A stretch of DNA of 64,000 bases from JABMMZ01 sp040403495 (GTDB lineage: Bacteria; Bacteroidota; Bacteroidia; NS11-12g; UBA955): contig JBBAKM010000009.1 of the NCBI GenBank assembly GCA_040403495.1, positions 1-64,000 on the forward strand, written 5' to 3'. A program made the translations under genes and the position numbers. Position 1 is the stretch's first letter; each line of letters opens with the position of its first letter. This document shows, piece after piece, positions 1-8,792 of this stretch. The notes below the pieces were generated by a model, which was not told where the DNA came from, did no database searches, and worked only from the letters and a program-made list of their open reading frames with translations.

Positions 1-2
1 AG

Positions 3-132
3 AGTTTTTTGTCATCTTTTTTGCAAGGGAAAAGCAAAAAAGTCGCCAAAAAGGATTGTGTGTGTTTACTCATAACCTCGGGTTAAAACCCGAGGCTATT
101 ACTATTTACTTCCTCTGGAGGTATTTTTAACC
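3..132 (+). repeat. Dispersed ~130-bp repeat, copy 1
   Basis: This segment reappears in reverse complement at 11375-11506 with only scattered mismatches. It contains the 20-bp interrupted palindrome cctcgggttaaaacccgagg at 76-95. It lies upstream of hipB and has no coding potential. The function is unknown; it resembles a non-autonomous intergenic repeat. Confidence 0.8.
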
Positions 133-197
133 TTAAATTTCTTCAAAAAAAACGTTTCAATGAGTGTTTTTGTCATAGAAATCAACGTTTAAAATAT

Positions 198-305
198 AAT
201 GTTGAATTATATTAACATTAATTGCAAATTATATTACTAATGTTGGTTAAAATCAACAATTTTTACTATCTGTTTTTTTATTATCAAAATTATGTGTTAA
301 CTTTG
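198..305 (+). promoter_or_regulatory. Candidate hipBA promoter and operator region
   Basis: A -7 element TAACTTTG (298-305) matches the Bacteroidota consensus TAnnTTTG, but no good -33 TTTG is seen. Upstream are two partial palindromes: 198-219 (aatgtt and aacatt arms around a 10-bp AT-rich centre) and 241-258 (TGTTGgttaaaatCAACA). HipB proteins repress their own operon by binding palindromes, so these are candidate operators. The assignment is inference. Confidence 0.35.
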
Positions 306-343
306 TAGTGTAAAATCAACATTAAGGTGGTTTTATAATTACA

Positions 344-697
344 ATGTTAACTAATTACAACATTAACTACAAAGCTTTTACCGATAAAGCACTCTTACAG
401 AAAATGGGCGATTTTATTAAAAATAAGCGTCTAAACATCAACAAAACACAAGCACAGTTGGCCGCAGATGCAGGCATTAATCGTAGTACATTAATCGAAT
501 TGGAATCGGGTGGTGGAGCCAATTTACTCACTTTTATTCAAGTAATGCGAGCATTGGGACAATTAGATTTTCTCTCTTTTTTTGAGATAGAAACAGAGTT
601 AAGTCCTTTGCAACTAGCAGAAATGCAGGCCAAGTATAAAAAACGTCAAAGAGCTTCCAAATCCAAACCCAATGACGATAAAAAATCCGATTGGTAA
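344..697 (+). CDS. hipB: HipB-like antitoxin, XRE-family DNA-binding protein
   Basis: A 117-residue protein with an XRE/Cro helix-turn-helix at about residues 18-70. It has the usual scanning-helix pattern (TQAQLAADAGINRSTLIELE) followed by a basic, low-complexity C-terminus rich in Lys and Asp. HipB antitoxins neutralise HipA kinase and repress the hipBA operon. The next gene is a HipA homologue starting 6 bp downstream, which strongly supports the pairing. The protein is somewhat longer than E. coli HipB. An alternative reading is a generic XRE regulator, but the context makes HipB most likely. Confidence 0.85.
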   Translation: MLTNYNINYKAFTDKALLQKMGDFIKNKRLNINKTQAQLAADAGINRSTLIELESGGGANLLTFIQVMRALGQLDFLSFFEIETELSPLQLAEMQAKYKKRQRASKSKPNDDKKSDW

Positions 698-703
698 ACG
701 CTA

Positions 704-1996
704 ATGATAACAACTGCTTTTATCAATATTTGGGGCAATTTGGTTGGAGCCATTGCTTGGAACAGTGCCAGTGGTACTGCTAGTTTTGAGTTTGATCCAT
801 CGTTTATATTGAAGGGTTGGGATATTAGCCCAATTAAGATGCCGATAGCCAATCAAAATGCAATATTTTCATTTCCTGAATTGCGCAATATCAATACTTT
901 TAAGGGATTGCCTGGTTTGTTAGCTGATGTTTTGCCTGATAAATATGGAAATGCTATTATTAATGCGTGGTTGCAAAAAAACAACAGACCGAGTAATAGT
1001 CTGAATCCGGTTGAAATACTTTGTTTTATTGGCAACAGAGGGATGGGCGCTTTAGAATTTAGCCCCAATCATCCTAAACCCGACGACAAAGATTTTGAAT
1101 TGGAAATCAATAGTTTGGTTCAAATAGCCGAAAAAATTTTACAAGACAGACAAGATTTTAAAAGTGAATTGACTATTGAGGATGAAAAAAAATTGGTTGA
1201 TATGCTTAAAATTGGCACTTCAGCAGGAGGTGCTAGAGCTAAGGCTGTTATTGCTTTTAATCCCAAAACAAAACAAGTAAGAAGCGGACAAGCAGAAATT
1301 CCTGAGGGTTTTGAACATTGGTTAATCAAATTTGATGGCGTTACTGATACTCAATTTGGTGCTAGCAGTGGCTACGGAAGGGTTGAAATGGCTTATTATT
1401 TAATGGCAAAACAAGCAGGAATCGTTATGGAAGACTGTCAACTTTTTGAGGAACATGGCAGAGCACATTTTATGACAAAAAGGTTTGACAGACAAGGCAA
1501 TGAAAAACTGCACATGCAGAGTTTTTGCGGCTTGCAACATTACGATTTTAACGAAGTGGGTTTATACAGCTATGAGCAATTGTTTGAAACCATGCGTTTG
1601 TTAGGTTTACCTTATTCGGATGCGCAGCAACTGTTTATTAGAATGGTTTTTAATGTGATGGCTCGTAATTGCGATGACCACACCAAAAACTTTGCTTTTT
1701 TAATGGACAAAAGCGGCGTTTGGCGATTGTCTCCTGCATTTGATGTTTGCCATGCCTACCGACCTAACAGTCCTTGGGTGAGTCAACATGCTTTGAGCAT
1801 TGAAGGCAAAAGAACGGATTTTGAACTCAAGAATTTTGTGTCCATTGCAGACAAAATGAACATCAAAAAACCGATGCAATTGATTGAGCAAGTGAGAGCA
1901 GCAGTAGCCGATTGGCAAAAGTTTGCAAACGAAGTAGAGGTAGAGAAAGAGTTGGCAAAGGCGATAGAGAGAACTTTGCTTTATAGGGTTAGTTAA
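704..1996 (+). CDS. hipA: HipA-like serine/threonine kinase toxin
   Basis: A 430-residue HipA-family protein. The N-terminal HipA_N couple domain covers about residues 1-110 (LVGAIAWN, then the PGLLADVLPDKYGN stretch). The kinase core follows: a nucleotide-binding loop at GTSAGGARAKAV (about residues 172-183), the catalytic segment RNCDDHTKN (about 319-327) and the metal-binding SPAFDVCHAY, equivalent to DFG (about 340-350). All catalytic residues appear intact. In characterised systems HipA phosphorylates aminoacyl-tRNA synthetases such as GltX and stops growth; that substrate is not shown here. The length is normal, the gene is co-transcribed with hipB, and it converges on the minus-strand genes after 2100. 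Confidence 0.9.
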   Translation: MITTAFINIWGNLVGAIAWNSASGTASFEFDPSFILKGWDISPIKMPIANQNAIFSFPELRNINTFKGLPGLLADVLPDKYGNAIINAWLQKNNRPSNSLNPVEILCFIGNRGMGALEFSPNHPKPDDKDFELEINSLVQIAEKILQDRQDFKSELTIEDEKKLVDMLKIGTSAGGARAKAVIAFNPKTKQVRSGQAEIPEGFEHWLIKFDGVTDTQFGASSGYGRVEMAYYLMAKQAGIVMEDCQLFEEHGRAHFMTKRFDRQGNEKLHMQSFCGLQHYDFNEVGLYSYEQLFETMRLLGLPYSDAQQLFIRMVFNVMARNCDDHTKNFAFLMDKSGVWRLSPAFDVCHAYRPNSPWVSQHALSIEGKRTDFELKNFVSIADKMNIKKPMQLIEQVRAAVADWQKFANEVEVEKELAKAIERTLLYRVS

Positions 1997-2100
1997 TGGT
2001 GTATAGGTTAAGTGAAGTAAATAGCCGTGACTTGGCTAAGCATTGTGGGTGAGGAATTAGGGTTTATTAAGTTTTCGAATTCTTTAGATTCAACCACTTC

Positions 2101-2994
2101 TTAATTTCTTTTTAAAACATCAATTAACGCATCTTCAATGTATTCAAATTCAAACTTAAAACCATTGTCAATTAATGTTTTTGGTTCTATCCACCTGCTT
2201 TTCAAGACCAATTCTGCTTCTGTATTAATGAGAATTGCACCAACTTTTAATAAAAATTCTGGAATCGGCAACCCAAGCGGCATTCCAACTTTTGTTCTGA
2301 GGGCTTTCATTAAAGTTGAGTTTTGAATTGCATTTGGACTGCCACAATTAATTGATCCTATGATTGTTTCGTTTTGAATGCAAAATTGAATGATTGAAAA
2401 CAAATCTTTGATGTGTAGCCAACTAAAATATTGACTGCCTTTGCCTTGTTGACCTCCCAAACCCAGTTTAGCTAGATTTACTAAAGGTTGCATTGCGCCG
2501 CCATTTTTACCCAAAATGATAGTCATTCTTAATGCAATTTGTCTTGTGGTTTTCAACTCAAAATCAAAAAAAGCTTTTTCCCAGCTTTTGGCAATTTCTA
2601 CAGAAAAGCCTTCTCCAAATATCCCGTTTTGCTCGTTGTTGGGTCTTTCTGTTTCATGTCTGTATATTGTGGCAGTGCTGGAATTGAACCAAATTTCAGG
2701 TGGATTTTTACAAGATGTGATACATTCGCCTAAAGTCTTTGTAGTATCGATTCTAGAGTTTAAAATGTCAAGTTTGTTTTTCTTGGTGTAACGACAATCT
2801 ACAGATTTTCCAGCCAAATTGATCACAGCCAAAGCATTTTCCATTGCTTCGATGATTTGCTTGTTTTCATGCCATTGTATGTGTTTCGGGTGTCTTGAAA
2901 TTTGAAGCACTTCAAACTGAAGTGCTTCAAATTCTTGAACCAAGTATTTGCCAATGAAACCGTTGCTACCTGCTACGATTATCTTACTTTTCAT
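2101..2994 (-). CDS. TIGR01777-family NAD(P)-binding epimerase-like protein
   Basis: A 297-residue extended SDR. The Rossmann motif GSNGFIG is at residues 9-15, an STATIYRHETE segment sits in the active-site region, and a DUF1731-type C-terminus ends the protein (LPIPEFLLKVGAILI through the ALIDVL helix). It belongs to the YfcH/SulA-related group that includes plant cell-division inhibitor homologues, whose substrate is not established. It is the last gene of a minus-strand cluster led by a GbsR-like regulator and starts 2 bp after the preceding membrane-protein gene, so co-transcription is likely. It is not part of the glycan locus. Confidence 0.85.
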   Translation of the reverse strand: MKSKIIVAGSNGFIGKYLVQEFEALQFEVLQISRHPKHIQWHENKQIIEAMENALAVINLAGKSVDCRYTKKNKLDILNSRIDTTKTLGECITSCKNPPEIWFNSSTATIYRHETERPNNEQNGIFGEGFSVEIAKSWEKAFFDFELKTTRQIALRMTIILGKNGGAMQPLVNLAKLGLGGQQGKGSQYFSWLHIKDLFSIIQFCIQNETIIGSINCGSPNAIQNSTLMKALRTKVGMPLGLPIPEFLLKVGAILINTEAELVLKSRWIEPKTLIDNGFKFEFEYIEDALIDVLKRN

Positions 2995-2996
2995 AA

Positions 2997-3386
2997 CTAT
3001 TCAATGACTACTTTTTGACTTAAATTTCTGTGTTCTTTAGCTTTTCTTTTGCCTCTAAAAAATAAATATAAGTTAAGGAATAGCATCAAACCTAAGTAAA
3101 TGGAAAATCCGCCAATTTTTTTGCTTAATGCCTCAATCATTACTTGAAAAGTTAAGATGTCTATACTGTATTTTAGTATCAATAAAGCAAAACCAATGTT
3201 TAAAAGATAAAATCCAATTTCAAAGAGTTTGTTTGTAGATCGGGCTATTTCTTCTTTGCCATTGAAAATATCTAACATAAAAACGGTACTGTTTTTAAAC
3301 AACTGTTTAGATACAAAAATGGTTAATAAAATGGAAACAGGTAAATAAATACAGTAAGCTGCGATGATGAAATTTTGACTGTTCAT
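2997..3386 (-). CDS. Small integral membrane protein, function unknown
   Basis: A 129-residue protein with about four hydrophobic segments (near residues 8-28, 50-70, 76-90 and 96-113) and a short basic tail. No named family was recognised. It aligns visibly with the product of the gene just upstream (3383-3748): both share a Y-L-(L/V)-N-(I/L)-G-F core in the second segment and a similar overall topology, suggesting tandem duplication and divergence. The start overlaps the upstream stop by 4 bp (ATGA), so the two genes are translationally coupled. It is probably controlled by the GbsR-like regulator. Confidence 0.65.
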   Translation of the reverse strand: MNSQNFIIAAYCIYLPVSILLTIFVSKQLFKNSTVFMLDIFNGKEEIARSTNKLFEIGFYLLNIGFALLILKYSIDILTFQVMIEALSKKIGGFSIYLGLMLFLNLYLFFRGKRKAKEHRNLSQKVVIE

Positions 3387-3748
3387 GATTGTTTTGGGTT
3401 TAAAGGGTTAATGTTTAATTTTTTGTTTGATAATTTATATATGATTAATAAATTGTTAAAATGGAGAATTGCTAATGCAAAAATGGTGATACCCAAGTTG
3501 ATGATTATGTTTTCAAATAATTCTTGGGTTGAACTAATTGTATTCCAATAACTGATTGAAAATGCGATAAAACCTAAATTGACCAAGTAATAGCAAATCA
3601 ATAAAAGTTTATTGACAAACTGAGTCATTTTGACATTGTCGATTAAGTTTAAAAGATAGACTTCACCATATTTATAAAACTTATTTCCAATGATGATGGT
3701 GATGTAAAAACTAATGATTAGATAAATTATGTAAGCAAACAGGTTCAT
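3383..3748 (-). CDS. Small integral membrane protein, paralogue of its neighbour
   Basis: A 121-residue hydrophobic protein with about four predicted membrane segments and the shared YYLVNLGF core also seen in the 2997-3386 product. No enzymatic motif is visible. It sits between the GbsR-like regulator and its paralogue on the minus strand. The function is unknown. By context it may be a membrane stress or transport accessory under GbsR-like control, which is inference from position only. Confidence 0.65.
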   Translation of the reverse strand: MNLFAYIIYLIISFYITIIIGNKFYKYGEVYLLNLIDNVKMTQFVNKLLLICYYLVNLGFIAFSISYWNTISSTQELFENIIINLGITIFALAILHFNNLLIIYKLSNKKLNINPLNPKQS

Positions 3749-3807
3749 TTTTTGTTTTTTTAATTTTGTACTTTCAGAAAATATTGAAACATTATGGTCA
3801 AATTTTT

Positions 3808-4317
3808 TTATTTAAGTATACTCATTAGGGTTTTATAAAACCAATTTTCATCTGATTTTATAAATTTATCGACAATAGAATTGGCTTTAATTGTAAATTT
3901 ATTCAAATCCTCAATGGTTTTTTTAAAAGTTTCAATCTCTTCATTGTTATCACCGGTGATGGTTTCTTTATTCAGCTCATTCACCACTTGAAGAATCGGT
4001 TCAATTTCCCTCTTTTTTCTTTCGTAAGTAATTTTTCGAGCGGTTTCCCACATGTCTTTACCTGCAGAAAAGAACTCTTTTCTTTCGCCAGGTTTAAATT
4101 CCTTAGAAACCAATCCCCAATCCATTAAAGCATGTAAGTTCATATTGGTATTGCCACGACTGATGCCAAGTTGTTCCATAATCTCTTCAGCAGACAAAGC
4201 TTTTGAAGACACTAATAATAGTGCATGAATTTGAGACATTGTTCTATTAATACCCCACTGAGAGCCAAGAGTACCCCAAGAATTAATAAACTTTAATTTG
4301 GCTTCATCTAAATTCAT
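3808..4317 (-). CDS. GbsR/MarR-family transcriptional regulator
   Basis: A winged-helix regulator of the GbsR type. An N-terminal amphipathic stretch (KLKFINSWGTLGSQWGINRTMSQIHALLL) leads into a MarR-like helix-turn-helix with LSAEEIMEQLGISRGNTNMNLHALMDWGLV, followed by a long C-terminal coiled region that probably dimerises. The ATG at 4317 was chosen (169 residues). An upstream in-frame TTG at 4335 would place the start inside a near-perfect promoter (4322-4352). GbsR proteins govern osmoprotectant or envelope-stress genes in other bacteria. Here the immediate targets are likely the two membrane proteins and the TIGR01777 gene downstream. Confidence 0.85.
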   Translation of the reverse strand: MNLDEAKLKFINSWGTLGSQWGINRTMSQIHALLLVSSKALSAEEIMEQLGISRGNTNMNLHALMDWGLVSKEFKPGERKEFFSAGKDMWETARKITYERKKREIEPILQVVNELNKETITGDNNEEIETFKKTIEDLNKFTIKANSIVDKFIKSDENWFYKTLMSILK

Positions 4318-4321
4318 GGGA

Positions 4322-4352
4322 CAAAAATAAGTCAAGTTTCTGAACTTTCAAA
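4322..4352 (-). promoter_or_regulatory. Bacteroidota-type promoter for the GbsR-like gene
   Basis: On the minus strand TTTG (4349-4352) is followed after exactly 19 bp by TATTTTTG (4322-4329). This matches the phylum consensus of -33 TTTG and -7 TAnnTTTG. The expected transcription start falls at or within a few bases of the ATG at 4317, so the message may be leaderless. Confidence 0.6.
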
Positions 4353-4461
4353 ATAAATTGAAAGATATTTTTATTTGATTTTTTGGAAATAATGAATTTA
4401 TCTATTCAATAGAACCAAAGCTCTTTTCAATTCAAACATAATAAAATAGAATATTTCTATT

Positions 4462-4469
4462 TACTTTTG
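4462..4469 (+). promoter_or_regulatory. Possible -7 element for the ABC exporter operon
   Basis: TACTTTTG matches TAnnTTTG 31 bp upstream of the TTG start at 4500. No convincing -33 TTTG is present at the right spacing, so this is only a candidate for the divergent promoter. Confidence 0.3.
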
Positions 4470-4499
4470 CAACGGAAACTATAAAACCCTAATTAACAA

Positions 4500-6230
4500 T
4501 TGCCTAGTAAAACCAATGCTATAAAACATACTATTCGTTCACTTCGTAAACTATTGGACAATAAAGAACGAAGGAGGGGAAAGGTTTTGTTAATTATTAC
4601 TGCTTTAGTTTCGCTTGCAGATGTAATTGCTTTAGCAACCGTTGTCCCAGTTTTGATGTTAGCCATCGACGGCAATTTTTTAAATAAAAGCAGCAAATTA
4701 CGATGGGTTTTTCAAACTTTTAATTTTCAAACCGAAGCTCAGTTTTTAATAACGCTTATTGGTTTAATAGTTGGTTTTTTTATTTTCAAGAATATTGTTG
4801 CTGTTTATGTACAAAAAAAATTAAATAATTTAGCGGTTGAGGTTGTTCATCATTTTACCGAAAAATCATTTTATAACTTAATCAGTAAGCCTTATGAATC
4901 TTTTGTAGGTAAGGGAACTTCTGAATTATTTAACAAAATACATTTTCATTCTTTGTATTTTTCAACAGGTATTTTATTGCCATTTGTGAGTTTATTTGGT
5001 GAATTTATTGTACTTTTGTTTATAGTAACATTGATATTGGTTTTTAATCCAACCTTATTTTTGGTTATCGTACTTATTACTGCACCAGCCTTTTATCTTG
5101 TCAATACAATGACAAAGAAAAAAATTTATCAATTAGGAGAACAGTCCAAACAGTTGAGAGAAGAAACCATTGGCAGTTTAAATTTTGGATTAAATGGTAT
5201 CGTAGATATTAAGCTCAATCAATCTTCAGTGTTTTTTATCAATGATTTTTTACGCAAACAGCAGCCTTTGGTTAAGAATGATTTGCGTTCCGTGTTTTAT
5301 CAAAGTATTCCTGCCCGAGCCAATGAAATTGTTGTATTGGTTGCGGTAATTTGTTTGGTTATTTACGGCTATTTTTTCTCCGATAATCCTGCGGGACTAA
5401 GAACTTTGGCGGCAGTATTTGTGTTATCAGTATTTAGATTAGTACCTGCTTTAAACAGGATGTTGGTTGCTGCCATGAAATTAAAAATGTACCAACATAT
5501 TGTAGATTTTTTTAATTTCGAAACGCACGACCCGATATTAGCTAAGCACCACCATGTAGACTTTAACAAGGAATTAGAGATTAATCACATTTCTTACCAA
5601 TATTCTGATTCAGAAAAACCATTATTGAAAGATATTTCTTTTAAAGTAAAACCGGGAGAAAAAATAGGGATTCGTGGGGCAAGTGGAAGTGGTAAAAGCA
5701 CCTTAATGAAAATTATTGCAGGACTCATTAAAACCCAAGAAGGCAATATAACGGTTGATGGCGTAAAATTAGACCAAGACCATATCAATAGTTGGTGGAC
5801 ACAGATAGGGTTTGTTCATCAAAATCCATTTGTTTTTAACAAAAGTCTGCATGAAAACATTACACTTAGTCGAGAATTTGATGCAGAAAAGTTACAAAAA
5901 GTGATACAAGAATCGGGATTACAAGAATTTGTTAAGTTGCTTCCTAATGGTATTTACTCAGTTATTGGTGAAAACGGTTCTAAAATTAGTGAAGGTCAAA
6001 AACAACGAATCGCCATAGCAAGAGCATTGTATAAAAATGCCAAGTTGTTAATTTTCGATGAGGCTACCAGTGCTTTGGATGAAGAAACAGAAGCGATTAT
6101 TCAGGAAAGTATCGAACAAATCAATCACCACAATGTGGCAATAATTATTGTTGCACATCAAAGTAAAATCATTAATATTTGCAACATTAAATACAGGATT
6201 CAAAATAATCAATTAATTAAAGAAGAATGA
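4500..6230 (+). CDS. PglK/MsbA-like ABC transporter (fused permease and ATPase)
   Basis: A 576-residue half-transporter. The N-terminal half carries about six membrane helices (type-IV exporter fold). The ATPase half has Walker A GASGSGKST near residue 392, a signature ISEGQKQRIAIARAL near 496 (Glu in place of the second Gly of LSGGQ), Walker B LLIFDEATSALD near 515 and an H-loop VAHQ near 551. The N-terminus resembles the lipid-linked oligosaccharide flippase PglK. The downstream neighbours are a sugar oxidoreductase and a GT2, consistent with flipping or exporting a lipid-linked sugar. The start is TTG; no better ATG precedes the conserved N-terminus. The stop overlaps the next ATG by 4 bp. 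Confidence 0.85.
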   Translation: MPSKTNAIKHTIRSLRKLLDNKERRRGKVLLIITALVSLADVIALATVVPVLMLAIDGNFLNKSSKLRWVFQTFNFQTEAQFLITLIGLIVGFFIFKNIVAVYVQKKLNNLAVEVVHHFTEKSFYNLISKPYESFVGKGTSELFNKIHFHSLYFSTGILLPFVSLFGEFIVLLFIVTLILVFNPTLFLVIVLITAPAFYLVNTMTKKKIYQLGEQSKQLREETIGSLNFGLNGIVDIKLNQSSVFFINDFLRKQQPLVKNDLRSVFYQSIPARANEIVVLVAVICLVIYGYFFSDNPAGLRTLAAVFVLSVFRLVPALNRMLVAAMKLKMYQHIVDFFNFETHDPILAKHHHVDFNKELEINHISYQYSDSEKPLLKDISFKVKPGEKIGIRGASGSGKSTLMKIIAGLIKTQEGNITVDGVKLDQDHINSWWTQIGFVHQNPFVFNKSLHENITLSREFDAEKLQKVIQESGLQEFVKLLPNGIYSVIGENGSKISEGQKQRIAIARALYKNAKLLIFDEATSALDEETEAIIQESIEQINHHNVAIIIVAHQSKIINICNIKYRIQNNQLIKEE

Positions 6231-7255
6231 AAAATATAAAATTTGCAGTTATAGGTTGTGGACACATTGGTAAGCGACATGCAGAAATGGTTAATCGCCA
6301 TCCAGAATCAGAACTTGTAGCCTTAGCAGATACAAGAGAAGCGAAAGAATTGGGTATCGAACAATATTCAGTTCCGTTTTTCAATAGTTTAGAGGCGCTT
6401 TTGACTAGTGGTATTGAGTTTGATGTGTTGTGTATAGCAACGCCAAATGGGTTTCATGCTGAACACGCCTTAATGGGCTTGGAGTACAAAAAACATGTAG
6501 TGATAGAAAAGCCAATGGCATTAAGCAAAGCGGATTGTGAAAAAATTATTTTTAAATCGTTACAAGTTTCCAAGCAAGTGTTTTGCGTAATGCAGAATAG
6601 GTATTCACCACCTTCAGAATGGATTAAAAAAGTAATAGACGATGGCATTTTAGGAGATATTTACATGGTTCAGATTAACTGTTACTGGAACCGTGATGAG
6701 AGATATTATAAAAAAGACGGTTGGAAAGGTCAATTGTCCATAGATGGAGGAACATTGTTTACACAGTTTTCGCATTTTATCGACATTATGTATTGGTTGT
6801 TTGGTGACATTAAAGACATTCAAGCAAAATTTGATGATTTTACACACAAAGACCTTACAGATTTCGAAGACAGTGGTTTTGTGAATTTCAGATTTCTAAA
6901 TGGCGGAATGGGTAGTTTGAATTATTCAACTGCAGTATGGAATCAAAATTTAGAAAGCAGCTTAACGGTAGTTGCCAAGAATGGCAGTATAAAAATTGGT
7001 GGACAATACATGAATGAAGTGGTTTATTGTCATGTCAAAGATTACGAAATGCCTGAATTGCCTCCATCAAATCCTGCCAATGATTATGGACCATACAAAG
7101 GTTCGGCTGCCAATCACAACTATATATTCGAGAATGTAGTAGATACATTGTTGCACAGAAACACCATTACCACTAATGCCTTAGAAGGTTTGAAAGTGGT
7201 AGAAATAATAGAACGCATTTACGATTTAAATCCCTATATCAAAAGACAAGCTTAA
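6227..7255 (+). CDS. Gfo/Idh/MocA-family sugar oxidoreductase (WlbA/WbpB-like)
   Basis: A 342-residue NAD-dependent dehydrogenase. The Rossmann motif GCGHIGKRH is at residues 10-18, the family signature EKPMA near residue 94, and a C-terminal substrate domain includes GGTLFTQFSHFIDIMYWLFGD, which carries the active-site histidine. Close relatives such as WlbA and WbpB oxidise UDP-GlcNAc-uronic acid at C3 during amino-sugar synthesis; the substrate here is not determined. It overlaps the ABC transporter stop by 4 bp and is followed after 2 bp by a GT2 gene, so the three form an operon. Confidence 0.8.
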   Translation: MKNIKFAVIGCGHIGKRHAEMVNRHPESELVALADTREAKELGIEQYSVPFFNSLEALLTSGIEFDVLCIATPNGFHAEHALMGLEYKKHVVIEKPMALSKADCEKIIFKSLQVSKQVFCVMQNRYSPPSEWIKKVIDDGILGDIYMVQINCYWNRDERYYKKDGWKGQLSIDGGTLFTQFSHFIDIMYWLFGDIKDIQAKFDDFTHKDLTDFEDSGFVNFRFLNGGMGSLNYSTAVWNQNLESSLTVVAKNGSIKIGGQYMNEVVYCHVKDYEMPELPPSNPANDYGPYKGSAANHNYIFENVVDTLLHRNTITTNALEGLKVVEIIERIYDLNPYIKRQA

Positions 7256-7257
7256 AC

Positions 7258-7977
7258 ATGTCAAAGAAGTTATCCATTATCATTCCTGCTTACAATGAAG
7301 CAGCCACCATACATTTAATATTGAACAAAGTTCAGCAGGTTAATTTATTGAACAATATTCAGAAAGAGATAGTGATAGTTAATGACTGTTCTACGGACCA
7401 AACCCAAGAAACGATAGAAAAGTACAAAGCTGAAAATCCACATTTAGACATACAGTTATACAAACAGGCTTATAATCAGGGAAAAGGTGCTGCAATTCAC
7501 AAGGGGATAGAACAAGCACAGGGGGATTATATCATTATACAAGATGCCGATTTGGAATATGATCCAAACGAGTATAACATTTTGTTAAAGCCATTAGAAG
7601 ATGGTGTTGCCGATGTGGTTTATGGCAGTCGTTTTATGGGAGGTAACCCGCATCGTATTTTGTTTTTTTGGCATTCTATAGGCAACAAAATTTTAACATT
7701 CATGTCCAATATGTTTACCAATTTAAACCTAACAGACATGGAAACTTGTTATAAATTATTTAGGTCAGAAATAATAAAATCAATCCAATTTCAAGAAAAG
7801 CGATTTGGTTTTGAGCCAGAGGTAACGGCAAAAATAGCACGAATTCCAAGGATAAGAATTTATGAAGTTGGAATTTCATATTACGGCAGAACCTATGAAG
7901 AAGGCAAAAAAATAGGTTGGAAAGATGGTTTCAGGGCCATTTATTGTATTTTGAAATACAATTTGTGGAACAGTTAA
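7258..7977 (+). CDS. Glycosyltransferase family 2, DPM1-like
   Basis: A 239-residue GT-A fold enzyme. The N-terminus (IIIPAYNEAATI) leads to VNDCSTD near residue 40, the metal-binding DADLEYDP near residue 96, and the GFEPEVTAKIARI segment typical of dolichyl/polyprenyl-phosphate mannose or glucose synthases. No C-terminal membrane helix is present. It probably transfers a sugar from a nucleotide donor to polyprenyl phosphate at the inner membrane. It is the last gene of the ABC exporter/oxidoreductase operon. A 240-bp spacer follows before the large glycan locus. Confidence 0.85.
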   Translation: MSKKLSIIIPAYNEAATIHLILNKVQQVNLLNNIQKEIVIVNDCSTDQTQETIEKYKAENPHLDIQLYKQAYNQGKGAAIHKGIEQAQGDYIIIQDADLEYDPNEYNILLKPLEDGVADVVYGSRFMGGNPHRILFFWHSIGNKILTFMSNMFTNLNLTDMETCYKLFRSEIIKSIQFQEKRFGFEPEVTAKIARIPRIRIYEVGISYYGRTYEEGKKIGWKDGFRAIYCILKYNLWNS

Positions 7978-8173
7978 ACTCTTTTATTTGGCCTGTTAAA
8001 TATTCAAAAAGAGGGTTAATTCTCTTCACATCAAAGTAGGGTTTTTAGAGCTTCACTCAGCGCTTGAAATTGCGATAAACCAGTAATAGAGCGAAAAAAT
8101 AGCTCACAGAGAAGAGTCGAAATAGGGAGTAAGGCTATTAACTTAAAAATAATACATTACAGTGAAATAGTAC

Positions 8174-8204
8174 TTGCATAACACCAAATTATTGAGTAGT
8201 TTTG
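8174..8204 (+). promoter_or_regulatory. Candidate promoter at the head of the glycan locus
   Basis: TTG (8174-8176), a 20-bp spacer and TAGTTTTG (8197-8204) match the Bacteroidota vegetative promoter. The expected transcription start near 8210 leaves only a few untranslated bases before the ATG at 8218. The -7 element also forms the loop of a small hairpin (gagtag/ctactc). Confidence 0.5.
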
Positions 8205-8217
8205 CTACTCGATTCTG

Positions 8218-8748
8218 ATGATAGAAACCTTAATTTCTTCCAAAACACGTATCAAGCTGCTTTTAAAATTCTTTTTAAACAGTGAGACAAAGTCTTATTT
8301 GAGGCATTTGGAATCGGAGTTTGGAGAAAGCACCAATGCCATAAGGTTAGAGTTGAACAAATTAGAAGAAGCAGGGATGCTTAATTCACAGTTTGAAGGC
8401 AACAAAAAAATCTATCAAGCAAACAAGCAGCATCCTTTATTTAACGACATAAGCAGCATTATTTTAAAGTACACGGGCATCGATTGGATAGTTGAATATC
8501 TAGTTAAACGTTTGGGAGATGTAAAAAAAGTGTATTTAAGTGGCTCATTTGCAAGAGGTTTAAACAGCGAAACCATTGATTTGCTTATTGTTGGAGAAAT
8601 TGATGTGGTTTTTATGGATGAATTGTGTTTGAAAATCAAGAAAAAAATTGAGAAAACCATCAAATATCAAGTGTACAGCGATGCAAAACAAGTTGATAAG
8701 TTAATCAATAATGAAAAGAATTCTTTTTTATTATTGTGGGAGAAATAG
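8218..8748 (+). CDS. Winged-helix and nucleotidyltransferase-domain regulator
   Basis: A 176-residue protein. The N-terminal winged helix (about residues 8-70: TRIKLLLKFFLN, then ESEFGESTNAIRLELNKLEEAGML) is joined to a minimal nucleotidyltransferase domain with the motif GSFARG near residue 108. The acidic residues after the motif are degenerate (SETIDLLIVGEIDV rather than SDIDL). Such ArsR-like/NTase proteins often sit just before UpxY in Bacteroidota capsule loci. A regulatory role on the locus is likely, but whether it keeps transferase activity is unclear. Confidence 0.75.
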   Translation: MIETLISSKTRIKLLLKFFLNSETKSYLRHLESEFGESTNAIRLELNKLEEAGMLNSQFEGNKKIYQANKQHPLFNDISSIILKYTGIDWIVEYLVKRLGDVKKVYLSGSFARGLNSETIDLLIVGEIDVVFMDELCLKIKKKIEKTIKYQVYSDAKQVDKLINNEKNSFLLLWEK

Positions 8749-8760
8749 ATTAAAAAAACT

Positions 8761-8792
8761 ATCAAAAATAGGATTGTTTAACTATTTTTGAT
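8761..8792 (+). terminator. Perfect 11-bp inverted repeat, possible attenuator before upxY
   Basis: The arms atcaaaaatag (8761-8771) and ctatttttgat (8782-8792) are exact complements around a 10-base loop, placed 12 bp after the preceding stop and about 95 bp before upxY. The stem is AT-rich and no long U-tract follows. It may be a weak terminator or a processing or attenuation element. Confidence 0.45.

Noticed and set aside
7980..8015. Rho-independent terminator after the GT2 gene
   Set aside because: The arms ctctttt and aaaagag are only 7 bp, the loop is too long and there is no U-tract.
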